A stretch of 64,000 bases of DNA from Osmia lignaria lignaria (taxonomy: Eukaryota > Arthropoda > Insecta > Hymenoptera > Megachilidae): positions 11,904,001 to 11,968,000 of the forward strand of contig NC_135035.1 in NCBI RefSeq assembly GCF_051020975.1, in the 5' to 3' direction. Position 1 is the first letter of the stretch. Each line of letters begins with the position of its first letter. Positions 50,055-62,420 of the stretch are shown here, in pieces. A model generated the notes under the pieces. It was not told the DNA's origin and did not search any database. It worked only from the letters and a program-made list of their open reading frames with translations. The position numbers and the translations under genes were made by a program.

Positions 50055-52839
50055 TGGTCCCGTCTTCTTCGGCATCTACCAGTACAGAGCTCAGGGATGT
50101 CGCCAGTGTCACAGAGGCGGGTCTCCCGAATTTTACCCTGCAGAGTGTGGCCCTAGGACTACAGGGAGCTCTCCTGGCAGCTCTTCAGAGAGCAGCCCTG
50201 CTACCTCCCGGACACGCCGCAGCTGCAGCTTTGAATCTTCAGGCCTTAGAGACTTATCTGACCCTTCATCGCCTTCATGCCAGCAGTGCAGCACCCGGTG
50301 TCAACCAATCTGGCTCATCAGGGCTGACTGCTACCAGTAATCAGAGGTGCTCTCCCATAAATACTGGACTCGAAAACACCCTGACATCGACGGCACAGTC
50401 GAAAAATGATCAGTTAGTCGCCGAGAGGTTGTTGCACTCCGCCGAGGACGAAGAGGAAGCGCGGTTGGATTTTATTGGAGACACTGAGGAGGATTTGGCT
50501 CTTCTCGAGGAACAGGAAGTACTGTTGCGAGACACTTCTGTAGCGACTTCCTCCGCGAATCATGAGCTGTTGTTGCGACGGATATCCGATGGGAATCGAG
50601 TCAATTCCAGCTCTACGACGGTGCAACAATCGAATCTGTCTCAAATCGTTGCTTCTTCGTTTACATCTCCGGCTTCGTCGTCGGTTTGCTCTTCCTCCTC
50701 TTCGTCCTCGTTGTCCTCCTCGTCGCCGCTCCAGGCCACGTCCACCTCCGCTGAATCCAGTATACCGCGGACGTGCAGGGCATCAAGGCCGAAAAAACAG
50801 TTCATCTGCAAGTTCTGCAGCAGACAGTTCACCAAGAGCTATAATCTACTGATACACGAGAGAACGCATACCGATGAGAGGCCCTACTCGTGCGACATTT
50901 GCGGCAAAGCTTTCCGACGGCAGGATCACCTGAGGGACCATAGGTAAGAGATTTAGATTCATAATTCATAATTCTGCTTGACTAAGATGCTGCGAGTCAT
51001 TTAATAATGCGATACCACTTCTCCTTTTTAACTAGACGTTGATTAAATTTATTTTCAAGTTTTTTTTTTTTTTTTTTTTTAGCTTCTTTAGCTTCTTTTT
51101 TTCAGCTCCTCTTTAAGTCAAGTTTTTCGACATCAGTTTCAGCTTCAGGTTCCTCTGCATTATTTCGAAACATTTTACTGTCAGTTATAATTATTTATAA
51201 ATACATTTTTATAACGAATTATAAATTATTGAATCATCATTATAGAAAGTCCGAGCCCTGTTATATAAACTAGAAATCGTCGCGCGTATTGATAATTGAA
51301 CCCAATTTACCTCTATTCAAAGAAGCCCGTTAAAAGTGCGAAAGAAAGAAAAAATTAGCCTTGCAAGGATCATTTCGCGGAAGAGACGCGGAAGATAAAG
51401 TTGCTATTACGTACGCTTATTTGCTAGAACGAAGTGTGCACAGCAAAAGTACCATTACACCAATCATAGCAGCAAGCTTTCTTCTCCGCGCGGTAAAATT
51501 TATTGCAATCTTTGTAGTGTCTAAACGCGACGAAATAATACACGTGGCTGTGTTTGGTCGAACATGTAATTACGACGTCTGTGTATTAATTACGTTGATC
51601 AATTCGTGACAATTTATAGAGCTTTCCGTATCTTGATCATTAATCACCTCGACATCAATCGATACGTTCGCAATTCCCGTTCATTTCAACTCGGTAATTA
51701 CGCTTAAAAATAGACACACTTAGGCTCTTGGTTTTATTCGTTACTGGCAGTAAGACTCCTCTGTGAATGTGTGTCATGTTCTTTGTGAGTTTGGTAAAAG
51801 GAGTTATTGATAGTAATTCAGATGTTGGTTGAAGGGGTAATTGCAATTTGTTTCAATTCAGGCTTTGACAGCTGCTGTCATCTGTTTGTGATTTTGATGT
51901 TTATACATATGTGTTGCAATATTATTTCTATTTATTCTATGGCCCATGGAAAGAATTCCAATAATATTTAAGTAAAATATGAAAAGTGACTATTCCTTTC
52001 AGGCTTTTATTTCAGTATTTTAGTATTCTAATTATTCTAATAGCTTCAAGATACGTATAAGAATCACTTTATTACACATTTTTAACCATTAGAATACTTA
52101 TCTATTAAACACATGTTAATCATATAATAACCTCGGTGGCCTGCATCCCCTATAATCCCAACACCTTCAACACTCAAGAATTTATCGATAAACCAATCAC
52201 CGTAACACACCTCTAATCGTTTCGTAGTTTACAAAATTTCCACGCTCCGATAGCCTAACAATCCTTAATCCCCTTAATCTCGCTGATCCTATTACCAGGA
52301 TCTTCAACGTCGCGCCAGGTTCGTTCCTTGCGTTATCCTGAGATCATTGACGAGTGTTGATGAACGCATAATGTCAGTAAAATACTATAAATGTAAAAAA
52401 TTGTTAATAATCTTAAAGTAACCCTCCGTCACCTAAACTAAACGTTAAAATAATTTCATAAAAATAAAAAATTCAATCTCTCTTCTATTGCAGGTATATC
52501 CACAGCAAGGAAAAGCCTTTCAAATGCGCCGAGTGCGGTAAAGGATTCTGTCAGAGTAGGACTCTAGCCGTTCACAAGATCCTGCACATGGAAGAATCGC
52601 CGCACAAATGTCCTGTTTGCGCCAGGAGTTTCAATCAGAGGAGCAATCTGAAGACCCACCTTCTGACGCACACGGACATCAAGCCGTACCACTGTGCCTC
52701 CTGCGGCAAGGTCTTTCGCAGGAACTGCGACCTCAGGAGGCACTCGTTGACCCATAATTTGGGCGTATCAACGTCGCCACCGCCTCCAGGGATCCCTGTA
52801 CCTGGCTCCAGTGCTGTTGTCCTCCAGGAGACGTCCTAG
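49985..52839 (+). CDS. sob: Odd-skipped family five-finger C2H2 transcription factor (probably sister of odd and bowl)
   Basis: Exons 49985-50943 and 52494-52839 join in phase 2 (CAT AG|GTAAGA, TTGCAG|G) to give 434 aa. Q2-Q10 and acidic/Gln repeats open the protein. An Ala/Leu-rich segment at about 50-95 (with LNLQALETYLTLHRLH), an acidic stretch (about 150-175) and a Ser-rich run lead to five C2H2 fingers at about 273-295, 301-323, 329-351, 357-379 and 385-407. Finger 5 (CGKVFRRNCDLRRHSLTH) is absent from the upstream odd gene. Fingers 1-4 differ from odd at three positions. The tail is Pro/Ser-rich and lacks a recognisable eh1-like motif. Five fingers and linkage to odd favour sob, bowl being the alternative. 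Its role would be nuclear regulation of epithelial patterning and leg segmentation, by family knowledge. The start is the first ATG after the in-frame stop at 49970, with A at -3. Confidence 0.9.
50944..52493 (+). other. sob intron
   Basis: A 1,550-nt intron with GT-AG ends at the same codon and phase as in odd. Contains a run of about 21 T (51060-51080) followed by a duplicated AGCTTCTTT (51081-51099). The open frame at 51361-51609 has no recognisable domain and no start ATG. Confidence 0.9.
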
Positions 52840-53365
52840 TGTTCCGAACATTCGGACCCCTCACACTCGGAAGTAGAACAATTTTGTTTTGCACGATCGA
52901 ATGTGCCAGAGGGACCTTGAAAAGACCAATTTTGTTATTTCACTGACGATGAATTTGAAGAAGATAAATTTCTTCTCTTGTCGGTTTCACTTTGGTGCTG
53001 TTAACGATCGTCAAATATTTTGCCGTTTACTTTTTGGAATGAATTATAGATACTTTGCTGAGACATTCGGGACTCGGCTAATCGTAAGATGGGACATTTT
53101 TGCTCCTTGATTTTTTCATGTGTATTTACCTGCGTACGTATTTGTAGTCGTTTATGTTTAGAAAGTAATTTTAAGAGCATATTTGGATGATGCTACTTAC
53201 AGATTTATATGCTCGTTACTTGTGTAATTGTGTTATGTAGCGTATAGGTATGTGGAGTAAGAGTAAGGAGGATCTTTTTTCTTTTGTATTTTCACACTGT
53301 GTACCTATGTACTGTGCCCGTTGTGTTTCGTTTGTACGTGTAAAATAAACTTTTATTATATTATT
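52840..53365 (+). other. sob 3' UTR
   Basis: From the stop codon (52837-52839) to just beyond AATAAA at 53344-53349; the cleavage site is not determined. The palindrome-like TCCGAACATTCGGA lies at about 52843-52856. Unlike odd, no cluster of TGTAAATA is present before the polyadenylation signal; one copy occurs just after it at 53417. Confidence 0.5.
53344..53349 (+). promoter_or_regulatory. sob polyadenylation signal
   Basis: AATAAA about 505 nt after the sob stop codon, followed by a T-rich stretch. Confidence 0.55.
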
Positions 53366-53619
53366 TTTTAAATTGTCGTTATGCTTGCCGCATGAATTAC
53401 CTGAATATTTTTCCTTTGTAAATAGACATTTTTGCTAATTTTCAGAATTCTTATCATATGGAATTTTCAGACGTAGATACGAAATTTATATTATTTTCTC
53501 AATTAAGGATAGTACTATCCAATGAAATTTTCAATATTCTCAACGTGTTAATATGTTAACACTAATAATTCCACGACCCCAACTATTCTTTCGATAGCAC
53601 AGAGGAAAGTATCAACGAT

Positions 53620-53711
53620 GCAAAAGAAGAAGAAGAAGAAGCAACAACAGCAAAGACGACAACGACGACGATGGAGAAGAGGAAGAAGAAGAAGAAGAAG
53701 AAGAAGAAGAA
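53620..53711. repeat. Compound AAG / CAA / ACG triplet repeat
   Basis: A succession of AAG, CAA, ACG and again AAG triplets over about 90 bp. It creates spurious homopolymer frames. Confidence 0.85.
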
Positions 53712-55398
53712 ACGCGTGTATCGTGTTACAAAGAGCGAGGCCGCCAGGTGCGCGGGACATGACACCGCGATACGTCTAGGGTTACGTTTCTTTTTCGAAG
53801 GTAGGTGCTGGAAAGGCACGAGGTGGGCCTGAAGACGCTATTTCGGGCCCGGGAACTGGCCGAAGACGGGACAGCTCGCGTCGATAAGGAGAATCTCGCA
53901 CAACCGGTCGACTTCCACTTCTTTCATGCTGTAGTTCGTTCCGAAGCTGGAAACTCGAGGAATCTCGATCCGGATCAGAAAGAAAGAAAAAGAAGGGACA
54001 CCTTGTGTCCCAGCCTTGTAAAGCAAATTTACATAATTTCGTGACAGCCGCGATCGCGTTCCCTCCTCTCGCGCAAATTAATTCACTGGGATTCGCTAAG
54101 CTACGTTTCTACAGAATCTTTGACTATTTATTTCAACCCTGTTGTCTTTAACGCGATTACCTTTCCGATTCTGAAGCAGCTTTTTATTTATATCTTGAAT
54201 TAATATCGTGAAAATAAAAATTTTGAATATTCCTACTTTCCCAATATCGCCGTTATTTCTAAGAAGCTTGATCTGACCACAAGTGTATTGTACACCTAAT
54301 ATCCTATTAAGGTATACATTTTAACATATTATAAGTTATTACGTTAAATAAATACTTATTATAGAATCTCATATACCTATTTGATATATTTTTTATCAAG
54401 AACCTTATCTAAAATTAATTAATTAACCAATGGATGTCTCTTACATCCAAAATGGTTAAGAGGTGCCTATAAAATCCTGCCCATAAACCACCTGAAGGGG
54501 GTCAGAACAGTTGGCCTACGGAACCGCGGAAAGCGTATCGTCAGGTAGACACGTATTAAATCGCATATTAACTCTGTCATTTCCCCATTTAAAAGCGAAG
54601 AAAGGCAAACCGGTAGGATCCAGGTATAAGGTGAAAAAGAGAGGAGAAGAGGGCTCGGAACGGGCCGGTGCGTTCCCTCAAGCATGGAGGAAGAGACGAA
54701 AGGGAAGGTTGGAAGTTAAAGGGGACATAGAAGGACCACACGCACGCGCCGCCCACAGATACGCTATCACTTGGCTACAACCGACGTGATCTGCATGCGC
54801 ATGTCCTCTCTTCGTCACGAACCAGAAGAAGAAAAAAAAAAGAAACGATCCTGGGTATCAGGGAAAGGGAAAGGAGGATCTTCCCTCCGCCTCTTCCTCT
54901 TCTTCTGCACCCTCTTCGCTTAGCTTCGCTGATTTAAGGGGTTGGCAGAGCGTCGATAACACGTCTGGTCAGCCCTACTCTACTCGTTCGGAATTTCTTC
55001 TTATTCTTCTTCGTCGTCTCCGGTATATAAGGATATCTTTACACGCGTGCCACAAGGAAGAGACGATTGGGTTACTCTTCCTCGACGATACCGGTATCAC
55101 GATCGTTTTGTGACTGAAGGATATTTTTTTTTTATTTATTTATTTGTGGTGCATTTCTTCTTATCGGGTTTGTTATTGTGGATTCATTTATGCAAATTTT
55201 AATTGCAAAATATATTGCACATTGTATGAAAATTGTTGACTACATTGTTGTAAAAATTATAGCAATTAAAAAAAAATATACATCGATTAATATGCTAATT
55301 CCATTTACATAATCACCTCGTCGATACATATGAATCTTTTTTATTTCTTTATTTGAAATCTTTCGATCTAATACCTGCATGGGTAATTTCTATCCGAG

Positions 55399-55420
55399 GC
55401 GTCGCGTCGCGTCGTGTCGG
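55399..55420. repeat. (GTCGC)n pentamer tract
   Basis: Four consecutive GTCGC-type pentamers, the last with a T substitution, in otherwise AT-rich surroundings. Confidence 0.8.
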
Positions 55421-56750
55421 ATTGAACTTTAGATATTAGATTGCGAGAAATGATAATCGTATGTCGATGCTGTAATTATTTATGTTTCAATGCTTCAAAT
55501 ATGTGTTGCTCATTATATATCAAAGTTCAATGGTACGCAATGATTCCTTTGTTTCTTCGATGTGAAGTTACTTCTGACTAATTAAAGTAAGCTGTTTCAA
55601 ACGTAACGTAATTAACTCTGGTACGAAGATTGCAGAATCGTTTTGACCCAGTTTGAGGAATGAAATATTGAAAATATAAAAAGCTTATTTATACACCTCA
55701 TATACTAATTATGGGTTAATATGATAAACGTGGTAAATTATCGTAACAGCATTATTATAAATGATCTAATAGAAAGATCATTAAAAGAATTGAAACAAGA
55801 TAAAGAGTTCAATGATAAAGAGTTTTAAAATTTCTAAAAATATCAGGTGATTATTTTCGCGTCTTTTCCTCTTTACACGTTATCCTATGGATAAATAAAT
55901 AACTAATGGGCCGTACGTGTTTTCGCGCAAGAGATCCCGGGTGTAACGTCTCCATAGCCAGCCGAACGAAGTTGTACTTGCCTGCATACGATCGGCGGAT
56001 ACTCACGCACAAGGTGGCCACCCGCAATTCCGCAGGCGTGTATCGTTTAGCAGCTGCACCAAGGGCCACGTGCGAATGGCTTCGCCTCCTTGCCAACCTC
56101 GACGTGTTCAACTTGATTTACACGGCTACATGAATGTACTCGAACATCGGTATCTCTATAACAAAAAATGGATACACTTCTTTTGGCAAACATGGATACA
56201 GTTTTTCGCTCTTTGGTACAGAATTTAGTAAAAAATAAAAATACTGATATCAATTAAAACAAACCTGTAATGGCCCAGTGATTTACCGCCGCGTCGGTCG
56301 AAAGAATGAGCGAATAAATTACAATACGCTCGTTCCCTGGATGTGACACTTTAAATGGGTAAAAATTGCGCGGCGTTGTTCGCATTGGTTCATGATTGGC
56401 GGAGCAAGGAAACACGTGAGTGTACGCACATGCGTGCACGCGTGTGCATGCTAGGGCAGGAAATACGGACGGGCGGACAGGATGACAGACGACAGGATGC
56501 CCTGGGCAACCGAGTGGTGACTTGCGCGACATAAGCTCGCACTCGCCCACGTATTCGAGCCTTTAGTGCTCCTCCTCCACCTTCTTCTTCCGCGCTTCCT
56601 CTTCCCCTTTAGTACTATTAAAAAAATTATTACAAAAAAAGTGTGTCGTGCCACAATAAGGACAATAAGAAACACCTTGAAAAAATAAATCGTCGATTTT
56701 ATTTATTGCACTCGCCATGTGTTTTTCAGGACCTTCTTCTTGCGGCCAGC

Positions 56751-59700
56751 CACAAGTATATTCGCCAACGTGTGACCATAATCATTGTCGCCGGTTAAAG
56801 GATATTCAGGAACTACATACGTTGAGGAGATCATGGTCGGTCGCATAAGCGATCTCTTGCAACACGTTACAACCTGTGGTTACCCTTTCTTTACCACATT
56901 CTTGCAACTGCGACGAATCGAAGTAAAATTAGGTGTTGTGATTGTTATGATTGTCCATTGTTTTAATGTTTTGACACTTTATTCACAAATTTATAGCTTC
57001 AATTTCCATTCATTCATTCCCAACACTAATGGGTTTGTAAAAAAAATATATATACCTAATAGAGCCTTTCAGAATTATAAGAATACCAATAGTGTGAAGC
57101 AAACCTTAAGTCCACCGTCGACGTAGTACATACGATCCGGCGACTTATTACGTTACCAATATATCCGTGCGCCTCTACTCGTTACATTAGTTCATTGATT
57201 TACACCTTTTACAGTTTATTCTCTCGCGAGATTGGGCCTGGAACATGATATTTGCTTCGCCTTCTATTGAAATATCGTCGAGTATAGTTAACCTCTTAAG
57301 TCAGTACAGTGAATATATTCACCGCGAAAAGCGGTTCGTCCTGTGCATAAACTTGCAACAAGACGCGAACGATTGTCCATTTGCGAAAGTTATCAACATC
57401 GTTTGAAAAGCTCCTTTAAACTCGTTGAGACTTACTATAGGTAGTATGGCGACGCTTTCTCAAGCAACTGGAAGATCAAATACTTGTTTATGTGAAACGT
57501 GTTGACTGGTACAGTAGAACTACCATGTCAGGAATGACATATTAAAGTTTCATTTTTTAATCAAATAGGTATTTATATAACAAAAAGAATTAAATATAGA
57601 ACTATCTTGTTTAATTTTTCATACATTAATGTCGTTACTTTTATAACTTACATTGCAATTTATATGTAGTTTATTAATTCCATTAGATTTAGTCGCGGCA
57701 TTTACTTCACCTTTTACAATATTATTAAAAATAGTTAAATGAGCTAAGAGTATTCTCACGGTTATGATGGTTTCTTCATTTCAAAGACCCCGGGGCCTCT
57801 AAATCTTCAATCTTCATTGGATACTGTAACTTGTTTGTTATCTTTAAATGCAACACAAATAATGTTAATGATAGTTTCGAGCGAATTGTTAGGCCTTAGA
57901 TTTTTATTTCAACGCTTTCACTAATAAATTATGAAATTATATGAAAAAAAGAAACGTGGGAAAATAGTTTTCTATTTGAAACTGCATTGAAATTCATTAC
58001 TTTAATTGTGTAAATACATTTCTACCAACTTCCTGCGATATCAGCTATACATATAGGTACGTACTCTCGCTTCCTAACAAGATCCAAAGTCCCATCTAGC
58101 CATTCTTTTCCTTCTCACCCCATTTACCTGTCGCCGTTCGCGTCGTGTGTATCCCCCATGAATAAAAGCATCCTCGTAAACGTCGGTAATTGAAATAGTA
58201 TTTTCACGTTTTCATTTTCAATATCTCCGACTAAAAGCATTGCGCTGGTTCTGCTTGGACATTTAAGCTCGGCGCCCGGTAAAACATTGTTCAACATAGG
58301 TAAACCGGCCTAAGAGCGTATCCATGGTGGTCGTGGTGGAAGATGGTTTCCTCGTCCGTGAGCGGTTTCAAGCCGCTTAAATCTTCACAGTTTATGCGAT
58401 CCTGCCGGTTCCCTCGATCGTTTTACGCGCGTCTCTACGTACCCGTACGACAATCTATCTACCTGTACCCAAGTAGGTACTACTCGGGACGTATCTTTTC
58501 GCCTCCCAAGAAACCAGCAGATAACGTAATTTTACGTGTGAATGCTTCGGGGCGTGTGGACAAGAGCAGGTACCTGGGCACCCAATAGCCACGTCCAGAT
58601 AACGTGGCTCGATAATTTACACGGCTGATTCATTCGGAGGTCCCTATCCGTCGGTCAGGTATAGATGTGCCCTTATTAATTAAAACGCGTGCATCGTGGA
58701 ACTTTTTCCAAGACCCTTCCTTCATTCGGAGACACCACCACCTCTTTTCTCGTCGCTATAACTTCGATAAGTTTGACGTTTATGGTAGTAAAAATTCGAA
58801 AATAACACTGGGTCCTATAATGCCAGTTTCCCTAGAGAAGCCATCATTCTCAGTACTGTACATCAAATTCCTCCTCGAAGATTCTCAAGGAACTCATGCA
58901 CGCGCCTCTCACCATCCCGAATCTCCCACGCGATCAATTAATGCCTCACAATTATCCCTGCGTGGTACGCGTTATTTCTCCCCGTTCGCAGAATATTCGA
59001 GTCATAAAATGCCGGCGCAGTCGGGTGCCCTTACTTTATTTTCCCTCGAGCTACTCGCGAACGGCGCTTACGTCCCATAAAAAGTGAACGATCAACGAGG
59101 TGGAATAAGAAAGAGTAGGAGGGTGGATAAGAAGAAGAAGAAGAAGAAGATGTTGTCTGTTTAGGAAGAAAACGACGCGACGTATTCAACCGTAGCGGTG
59201 CCTTTTTCTTTGCAGTCTCACGCGTTTAAGGGGAGGATTAGCGGAATTAATAAACGTAAACCTTTTAACCTAACGCCGCCACGGCGTCGATAAATTCTTA
59301 TTTATATTATAATCGAGCTACGAGGGCCACGAGAGGAGACCACGAGCCACCATTATGGATGTTTCGCCGCGTCGTCACTTCGTAAACCTGTTGAATAAAT
59401 TCCAACGTGGCGCTTCGTCGTTCTAAGGTCGAGGTTACTTGTTAGAAGGCACCGCTGGACGCACTACCTCGTCTTCTTCTTCCTGTCAGGGTTAGAACGC
59501 ACTTCTCACTTTGTAAATACGCAATGATCTGGGATAACAACGACTAAGGAAAGGAACATTAAACGCGTATGTCCTCGTAAAGTGCAACTAGATGACTCGA
59601 TAGCTCTCTTGAACTTTATGGTTATTCAAGGTGATTACACGGGTAAGTGTAGGAACGAGAGATTTGAGGGGGATGTCTTAAGAGTTGATTAGAAATTTTT

Positions 59701-60230
59701 GGAATTTCAATATGTATCGGTGCATTAATTGAAAAGAAGTATAGGAAAATATGTAGGTTTTCAAGTTTATTTTAACGGACAGATAAGGGGTTAATAAGAA
59801 ATCGAGCTCACCGTCTATCTCTCCGTCGCGTCGTGTTCACACTTTCCGCTTTTCACCGTAGGTGTCTACCTTAAAATTCCTTGGCGGATTTAATCGTGAT
59901 GCGTTCCGGAATTCGAGAGAAGGACAATGTCGTATGAAAGAAATGAAGATAGAAGATGCATCAGGTTTCAGGTGGTTCTTAAGTCGATCCGTGAGTCGTT
60001 CTTGACACCAGTATTATTTTCGAGAAACGAAATTTATTTAGATCTCTTATTAACCTTTGAACAGCGAAGTCTGGATCAATCGAGACTCAATCCTACAAAA
60101 CATATATGTACAAGAATCTACATATTAGATACTATGAATATTTATATTTATTTTTATCCTATTCACATTATGTTACACGCCGTATATTTCACGAAAAAAA
60201 TAAAATTGCTCTGTTCTTAATATGTATATT
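56751..60230. other. Intergenic DNA, nothing supportable
   Basis: Mixed sequence with GC-richer blocks at about 58240-59090 and 59200-59480. A (GAA)n tract lies at about 59129-59149, and an 8-bp inverted repeat AGCCACGT/ACGTGGCT at 58587-58594 and 58602-58609. Open frames at 56785-57126 and 58667-59080 lack recognisable domains. Confidence 0.4.
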
Positions 60231-60886
60231 TTTAACCAATCATCTTCAAGCTGATACATTGTAGAAAATATCGATGACTATTACATCCTTTCCGATCGAA
60301 AGTCATCGAAACACCAGGACGAAGAGAAACGATGGAGAACACCCTGAAGAAGAAGGGGTAAGGTACATACATAGGTATATTGTAGAGGCTGTAAGGCAGA
60401 TCCTTTGAAGTGACCCGTACGAGCCGGCCGGATGACAGGGAAGAAATCGAAATATGCGATGACTGCGCAGATGAAATATCCGTGTCCCTTAATGGCGAGC
60501 TGTTGCCTCGTCTCGTGGGTGTACCAGAGGAGAAAGAACTCGTCGCCTCTCTTCGGGTACCTTGGTCCACCAGATACGAACCGAGACTTATAGGCGAAGC
60601 CATGTGCGTGTTCACCACCTTCTTTTGCTTGTTATAACAGGAAAAAAAAAAATATGAAAAATAAGAAGAAATAGATAAGGAAGAAAAATACTTTGATTTT
60701 GAAGAAGAGGACCTAAGAAGAAGAAAATTGGTAAATGACAACTTCAAAAGGAAGTAAAAAAAAATAAGGTGATAGAAGTTCAAAGAAATATGAAAAAAGA
60801 AAAGAAAGAATAAAATAAGAAGAAAATCTGTTACCATCACTCGTCCACCTCCCGCCGTAATATCATTCGATTTTTCTAAATCTAAA

Positions 60887-60911
60887 TAAAAAAAAAAAAA
60901 AAAAAAAAAAA
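60887..60911. repeat. Poly(A) tract
   Basis: About 25 consecutive A. No reverse-transcriptase frame or target-site duplication marks it as a retroposon end. Confidence 0.9.
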
Positions 60912-60956
60912 TATCCCAAATACAATTCTCTATTCTCGAATCCGCCATCAATGTAC

Positions 60957-60986
60957 AAATTCCTGGTCCATAAATTCCTGGTCCAT
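60957..60986. repeat. 15-bp perfect tandem duplication
   Basis: AAATTCCTGGTCCAT occurs twice with no spacer (60957-60971 and 60972-60986), a recent small duplication. Confidence 0.9.
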
Positions 60987-62420
60987 CTCTAAGCAAGCTA
61001 CGAGACCAACAGGCTTTCCTATTAACAACAATACCGACAACACGATAAAGAAGCATTCATAATGAAATCAGCTCGATGGACGGTGATTTCGGAGGACCAG
61101 GTCGAAGTTAGAGGGACGCGAACAGGAGGAAGATATAGGATAGAAAGAGAAGAAGAATGCTGAAGGAATCCTGTGGAGCGGAGTGGCGTGCATACGGGGG
61201 TGTGCCGCGTGCCAGACCCGAGGCCCTCTCCGTATAGGCTTCACAGGGGGCCCATGGATGGGGGCCCCGTTCACCGTAAGATAAGGCCTCCTGGTGCGAG
61301 CTGACGACGCGCGACCGACAACCATGTCACATTATTACCATATAGGTACCAGTCGCGTCGTCACAACACTGCACGACGAACGTACCACCGCCGTTATACG
61401 CTGCTAGAAAAGGGAAGAAAAAGGGAAACCAGAGGTCGTCCACTATTTTAGTTGCGAACCGGTTCGGTTCGATATCTTCCTTCTTCTGTTCATTCAGCAC
61501 GTTTTAGAGGGACGATAGACGGTGTCCTCCTGTGGAAAACATGCTCCATAGATACTAACTCGTTGCTGCATTGAGAATGCTTGGTTCTTTGAATTGGTTA
61601 GGCCGTGAAGGGAAGCGTGGGAAGAAAAGAAAATACAGGTAATTTCTGGGTAATACGGTACCGTGTCTATGAGATTTTTCTTTAATTTGCCACTTTACAT
61701 TGTTAATGTTAGTATTCTCTATTGGTTTTCTTCACTATTTAATTGCATAGAATTCATGATGTCAGCCATGTAATCTCCATGGTAGCCAATCCATGTTGAA
61801 ATCCAAATGTATAATCAAATTATTAACCATAAAACTTATTTTCATTTAAACTTGACCCAGAATCCTCTCAACAAAACACCTTAACCCACACAGCAATCAA
61901 AACAATACAACCACCGTATGAATTCTCAACCTCCCTGGTCAACGATTCAAGGATCATTCATCAACTTCCACACTCAAGTTCACCTACCAAAATCATTGCT
62001 TTAAGACGATCGCCCTGAAAACTTTAACTTACCCAGCTACCGTAAAAAGCCACATAATGATTTATTAAGAACAAAGCTGTAGAACCAACGATTCCAGAAG
62101 ACACTGTAAAATCGGTTAAATCATTTTCCAGTTGACTCGCAGGTCGAAGGACGAAGGTGTGGTACCGGCCATGCCTATCTCCTTTCCTTCTGTCCTCTCT
62201 ATTCCTTCTGTTCTCGCCTCTACCGATTGTCAAGGTGTATACAAACACGACCAGGTACGGAACCGCAGGTAAGAGCCATGGTGGTCGGTGGCGAACATTC
62301 GTGAGATAAACTTTACTGCGTACAGGTAACACGCACAGGTAGGTATGAGCAACTCAGCCGAGCACTGTGACCGGCAGGACGGCTGTCCGTTATCGCGACG
62401 ATGATTCGCAATGTCCATAC

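Larger units (their letters stand above)
53366..56750. other. Intergenic DNA downstream of sob
   Basis: AT-rich and GC-rich blocks alternate (GC-richer at about 53700-54070, 54480-55100 and 55900-56110). Contains a compound AAG/ACG repeat at 53620-53711 and a pentamer tract at 55399-55420. A TATATAAGG sequence at 55024-55032 resembles a TATA box, but no gene follows it. No coding region is supported. Confidence 0.4.
60231..62420. other. Intergenic DNA with A-rich tracts
   Basis: A GAA/AAG-rich stretch at about 60640-60830 and a run of about 25 A at 60887-60911 account for a long low-complexity minus-strand frame. A perfect 15-bp direct repeat lies at 60957-60986. GC-richer DNA is at about 61060-61330 and 62110-62410. 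No gene is supported. Confidence 0.4.

Noticed and set aside
53417..53424. Pumilio-type octamer near sob
   Set aside because: It lies about 70 nt beyond the sob polyadenylation signal and is a single copy.
56785..57126. 113-codon open frame with one hydrophobic segment
   Set aside because: No conserved motif, and no ATG at the listed beginning.
60232..61056. 274-codon minus-strand open frame
   Set aside because: It is driven by a poly(A) run and GAA-rich sequence read as Phe, Leu and Ser homopolymers, with no domain.
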